In this document: positions 4,027 through 5,829 of the stretch, one piece after another
Layout of the letters: every line of letters begins with the position of its first letter
Numbering within the stretch: the first letter of the stretch is position 1
NCBI GenBank assembly: GCA_016194795.1
Contig: JACQAX010000242.1
Location: 1-5,829 of the forward strand
Direction of reading: 5' to 3'
DNA from: Deltaproteobacteria bacterium
GTDB lineage: Bacteria; Bdellovibrionota; UBA1018; UBA923
Length of the DNA: 5,829 nucleotides
The notes under the pieces: generated by a model
What the model saw: the letters and a program-made list of their open reading frames with translations, nothing else
The model's database searches: none
What the model was told of the DNA's origin: nothing
Program-made: the position numbers and the translations under genes

Positions 4027-5766
4027 ATGGACGATTTCGAGAGAGAAATGAAGCTTGGGTTCCTCGATGAGGCGGAGCAGCTGCTCGGCGACTCCGAGCA
4101 ATGCTTCCTCGATCTCGAGAAATCCTCGAGCCCGGGAGCCGGCGCGCCCGCCCCGGCCTCTTACGAGCAGCTTTTCCGCCTCGCCCATAATCTCAAGGGC
4201 TCGGCCGCCGCCGTCGGCTTCGACGAGCTCAAGGCGTTCACCCACCAGCTCGAATCGCTGATCCTCAAGCTGAAGAAGGGCGAGCTCGCCCTCGGCGGCA
4301 AGGTCGTAGGGCTGCTGCTCACCTGCAACGATCGCATGCGGCAGATGGTGAAGGAGCTGCGCGAGGACCTGTTCGCGAAGTTCGACAACACCGAGCTCAT
4401 GACGCAGCTGGCGGCGTTCCACAGCGCGCCGGCTCCGCTGGCGCCGAAGCCCGCGACGGTGGCCGCGCCGACGCATCTCATGGCGAAGCTCCACGCCGAG
4501 ACCGAGGCGCACGCGCCGATGGCGTTCGCCGAGAGCGCTCCGGCCACGGGCGGCTCCACGGCCACGGCTCCGGGCGGCTCGGAAAACGGCGTCCACGCCA
4601 CGACCGTCGAGAGCATTCGCGTGAGCCTCGATCGGCTCGACCGCCTGATCGACAACGTCGGCGAGCTCGTCATCTCGCACACCTTCATCGAGAAATACCG
4701 CGGCAGCCTGGGGACGCTCTCCGAGGACGCCACGCTCGCCAAACGCATCGACGAGCTCGGCAAGGTCGTGCGCGAGATCCGCCAGATCTCGATGAGCCTG
4801 CGGATGGTGCCGCTCAAGTCGACGTTCCAGAAAATGCAGCGCATCGTTCGCGACACGTCGCGCGCGCTTGGCAAAGAGGTCATCTTTTTCACGACGGGCG
4901 ACGACACCGAGATCGACAAAACCGTGCTCGAACGCATCGGCGACCCGCTCGTGCACCTGATCCGCAATGCCGTCGACCACGGTCTTGAGAGCCCGGCGGC
5001 GCGCAAGGCGGCCGGAAAGACGCCGGCCGGCACGATTCAGCTCAACGCGTACCACCGGGGCGGCAACGTGATGATCGAGGTCCGCGACGACGGGGGTGGG
5101 ATGGATCCGGCCAAGCTCACGGCCAAGGCCATCGAGAAGGGCATCCTGCCGGCGGGCACCCATCTTTCGGCATCGGACGCCTACCAGCTCATTTTCGCGC
5201 CGGGGTTCTCGACTAAGGCCGAGGTGACCGAGATCTCGGGCCGCGGCGTCGGGATGGACGTCGTCAAGCAGAACATCAAAGAGCTCCAGGGCGTCATCCA
5301 CATCGAGTCGGCGGTGGGCAAGGGCACCACGTTCCGCGTCGCGCTGCCGCTCACGCTCGCGATCGTCGACGGCATGGTCGTGCGGATCGGCCAGGAGCGC
5401 TTCGTCGTCCCGATGTCCAACGTCTACGAGTCCGTGCGCCCGAAGCGCGACGAGGTCGAGACGGGGGGGCTCGAGCGCATGAGGCTGCGGGGCGAGACGC
5501 TGCCGGTATTCCGCCTGGCCGACCTGCTCGGCCGCCCGGGCGCGCGCCCGGATCCCTGGAACGCGACGCTGCTCGTGGTGCGCGACCTCAAGGAGCATCC
5601 GTTCACGCTGCTCGTCGACGACATCGAGGGCAGTCAACAAGTCGTCATCAAGCCGCTCGGCAAAGACCTGGACGGGCTGCCCGGCGTCGCCGGCGGCGCC
5701 ATCCTGGGCGACGGCCAGGCCGCGCTCATCCTGGACATCAACCAGATCATCGAGGCGTCGCTATGA
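4027..5766 (+). CDS. cheA: Chemotaxis histidine kinase CheA, lacking P2
   Basis: A 579-residue cytoplasmic kinase that, with CheW and chemoreceptors, autophosphorylates and passes phosphate to CheY or CheB. P1 (HPt, about 1-125) carries the phospho-acceptor H54 in LAHNLKGSAAAVGF. Residues about 131-192 are an Ala/Pro/Gly-rich linker with no recognisable P2 (CheY-docking) domain. P3 dimerisation helices cover about 194-262 (RLDRLIDNVGELV, SLRMVPLKSTF). The P4 ATPase has the N box HLIRNAVDHGLE (310-321), G1 DDGGGMD (354-360), F box IFAPGFST (389-396), G2 GRGVGMD (405-411) and G3 GKGTTF (431-436). P5 (CheW-like, about 446-579) starts IVDGMVVRIGQERFVVP. All catalytic motifs look intact and there is no receiver domain. 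The ATG at 4027 has AGAGGGG just upstream. An in-frame ATG at 3919 would add 36 residues with poor codon use, and an ATG at 4048 is a possible shorter start. The stop overlaps the next start, so it leads an operon. Confidence 0.95.
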   Translation: MDDFEREMKLGFLDEAEQLLGDSEQCFLDLEKSSSPGAGAPAPASYEQLFRLAHNLKGSAAAVGFDELKAFTHQLESLILKLKKGELALGGKVVGLLLTCNDRMRQMVKELREDLFAKFDNTELMTQLAAFHSAPAPLAPKPATVAAPTHLMAKLHAETEAHAPMAFAESAPATGGSTATAPGGSENGVHATTVESIRVSLDRLDRLIDNVGELVISHTFIEKYRGSLGTLSEDATLAKRIDELGKVVREIRQISMSLRMVPLKSTFQKMQRIVRDTSRALGKEVIFFTTGDDTEIDKTVLERIGDPLVHLIRNAVDHGLESPAARKAAGKTPAGTIQLNAYHRGGNVMIEVRDDGGGMDPAKLTAKAIEKGILPAGTHLSASDAYQLIFAPGFSTKAEVTEISGRGVGMDVVKQNIKELQGVIHIESAVGKGTTFRVALPLTLAIVDGMVVRIGQERFVVPMSNVYESVRPKRDEVETGGLERMRLRGETLPVFRLADLLGRPGARPDPWNATLLVVRDLKEHPFTLLVDDIEGSQQVVIKPLGKDLDGLPGVAGGAILGDGQAALILDINQIIEASL

Positions 5767-5829
5767 ACGAAACCGACATGGAAGAGTACATGCAGCGGCT
5801 CCAGGAACAGCAGCGCAAGGCGACGCAGG
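5763..5829 (+). CDS. Start of the next chemotaxis-operon gene, cut by the window end
   Basis: The ATG at 5763 overlaps the cheA stop as ATGA, the classic sign of translational coupling. The visible 22 residues, MNETDMEEYMQRLQEQQRKA then TQ, are hydrophilic, Gln/Glu-rich and helical, with no signal peptide. A cheW gene is common in this position and some CheW proteins have such an N-terminal extension, but a response regulator or another Che protein fits equally well. Nothing visible decides it. Confidence 0.7.
   Translation, partial: MNETDMEEYMQRLQEQQRKATQ

Noticed and set aside
3976..5640. Long minus-strand open frame of 554 codons antisense to cheA
   Set aside because: It is a shadow of cheA: high GC suppresses stop codons, the product is an Arg/His/Leu-rich low-complexity sequence, and the plus strand shows every CheA motif.
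1..5829. CRISPR array, tRNA/rRNA, IS element, toxin-antitoxin or phage module
   Set aside because: No regularly spaced repeats, cloverleaf, transposase or terminal inverted repeats, and no such gene pair was found on either strand.

Overview
The window is high-GC DNA from a diderm bacterium. The two-membrane envelope is inferred from an exported protein whose last strand looks like an outer-membrane beta-barrel. Third codon positions are almost all G or C in most genes. Gre-like protein, zinc-ribbon protein and CheA together would fit a deltaproteobacterial or Bdellovibrio/Myxococcus-type lineage, but this is a guess. I see no rRNA, tRNA, CRISPR array, transposase or phage gene.

Layout: (1) 99-578 (+) encodes a GreA/GreB-type protein whose stop codon abuts that of a small convergent membrane protein gene, 579-749 (-). 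(2) A 110-bp spacer with short repeats separates that gene from 862-2019 (-), an exported, probably beta-barrel protein. Its strong promoter and Shine-Dalgarno (SD) sequence point to an ATG at 1966 that is out of frame with the protein, so a frameshift or sequence error at the 5' end is likely. (3) About 1967-2838 has clearly lower GC. It holds a divergent spacer and 2233-2829 (+), an exported protein made almost entirely of three tandem 60-residue repeats that I do not recognise. (4) 2863-3447 (-) is an NAD(P)H-dependent FMN reductase, divergent from 3538-3909 (+), a DUF2007-like/zinc-ribbon protein. (5) 4027-5766 (+) is a chemotaxis histidine kinase CheA without a recognisable P2 domain. It is translationally coupled (ATGA overlap) to a gene that runs off the window at 5829.

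Only cheA and the next gene look like an operon. The other genes are alone or in convergent and divergent pairs, so this is mostly housekeeping and accessory chromosome rather than one integrated system. The most unusual items are the three-repeat exported protein in its low-GC patch, the start-frame conflict of the barrel gene, and the P2-less CheA with repeated SD-like elements in its leader.
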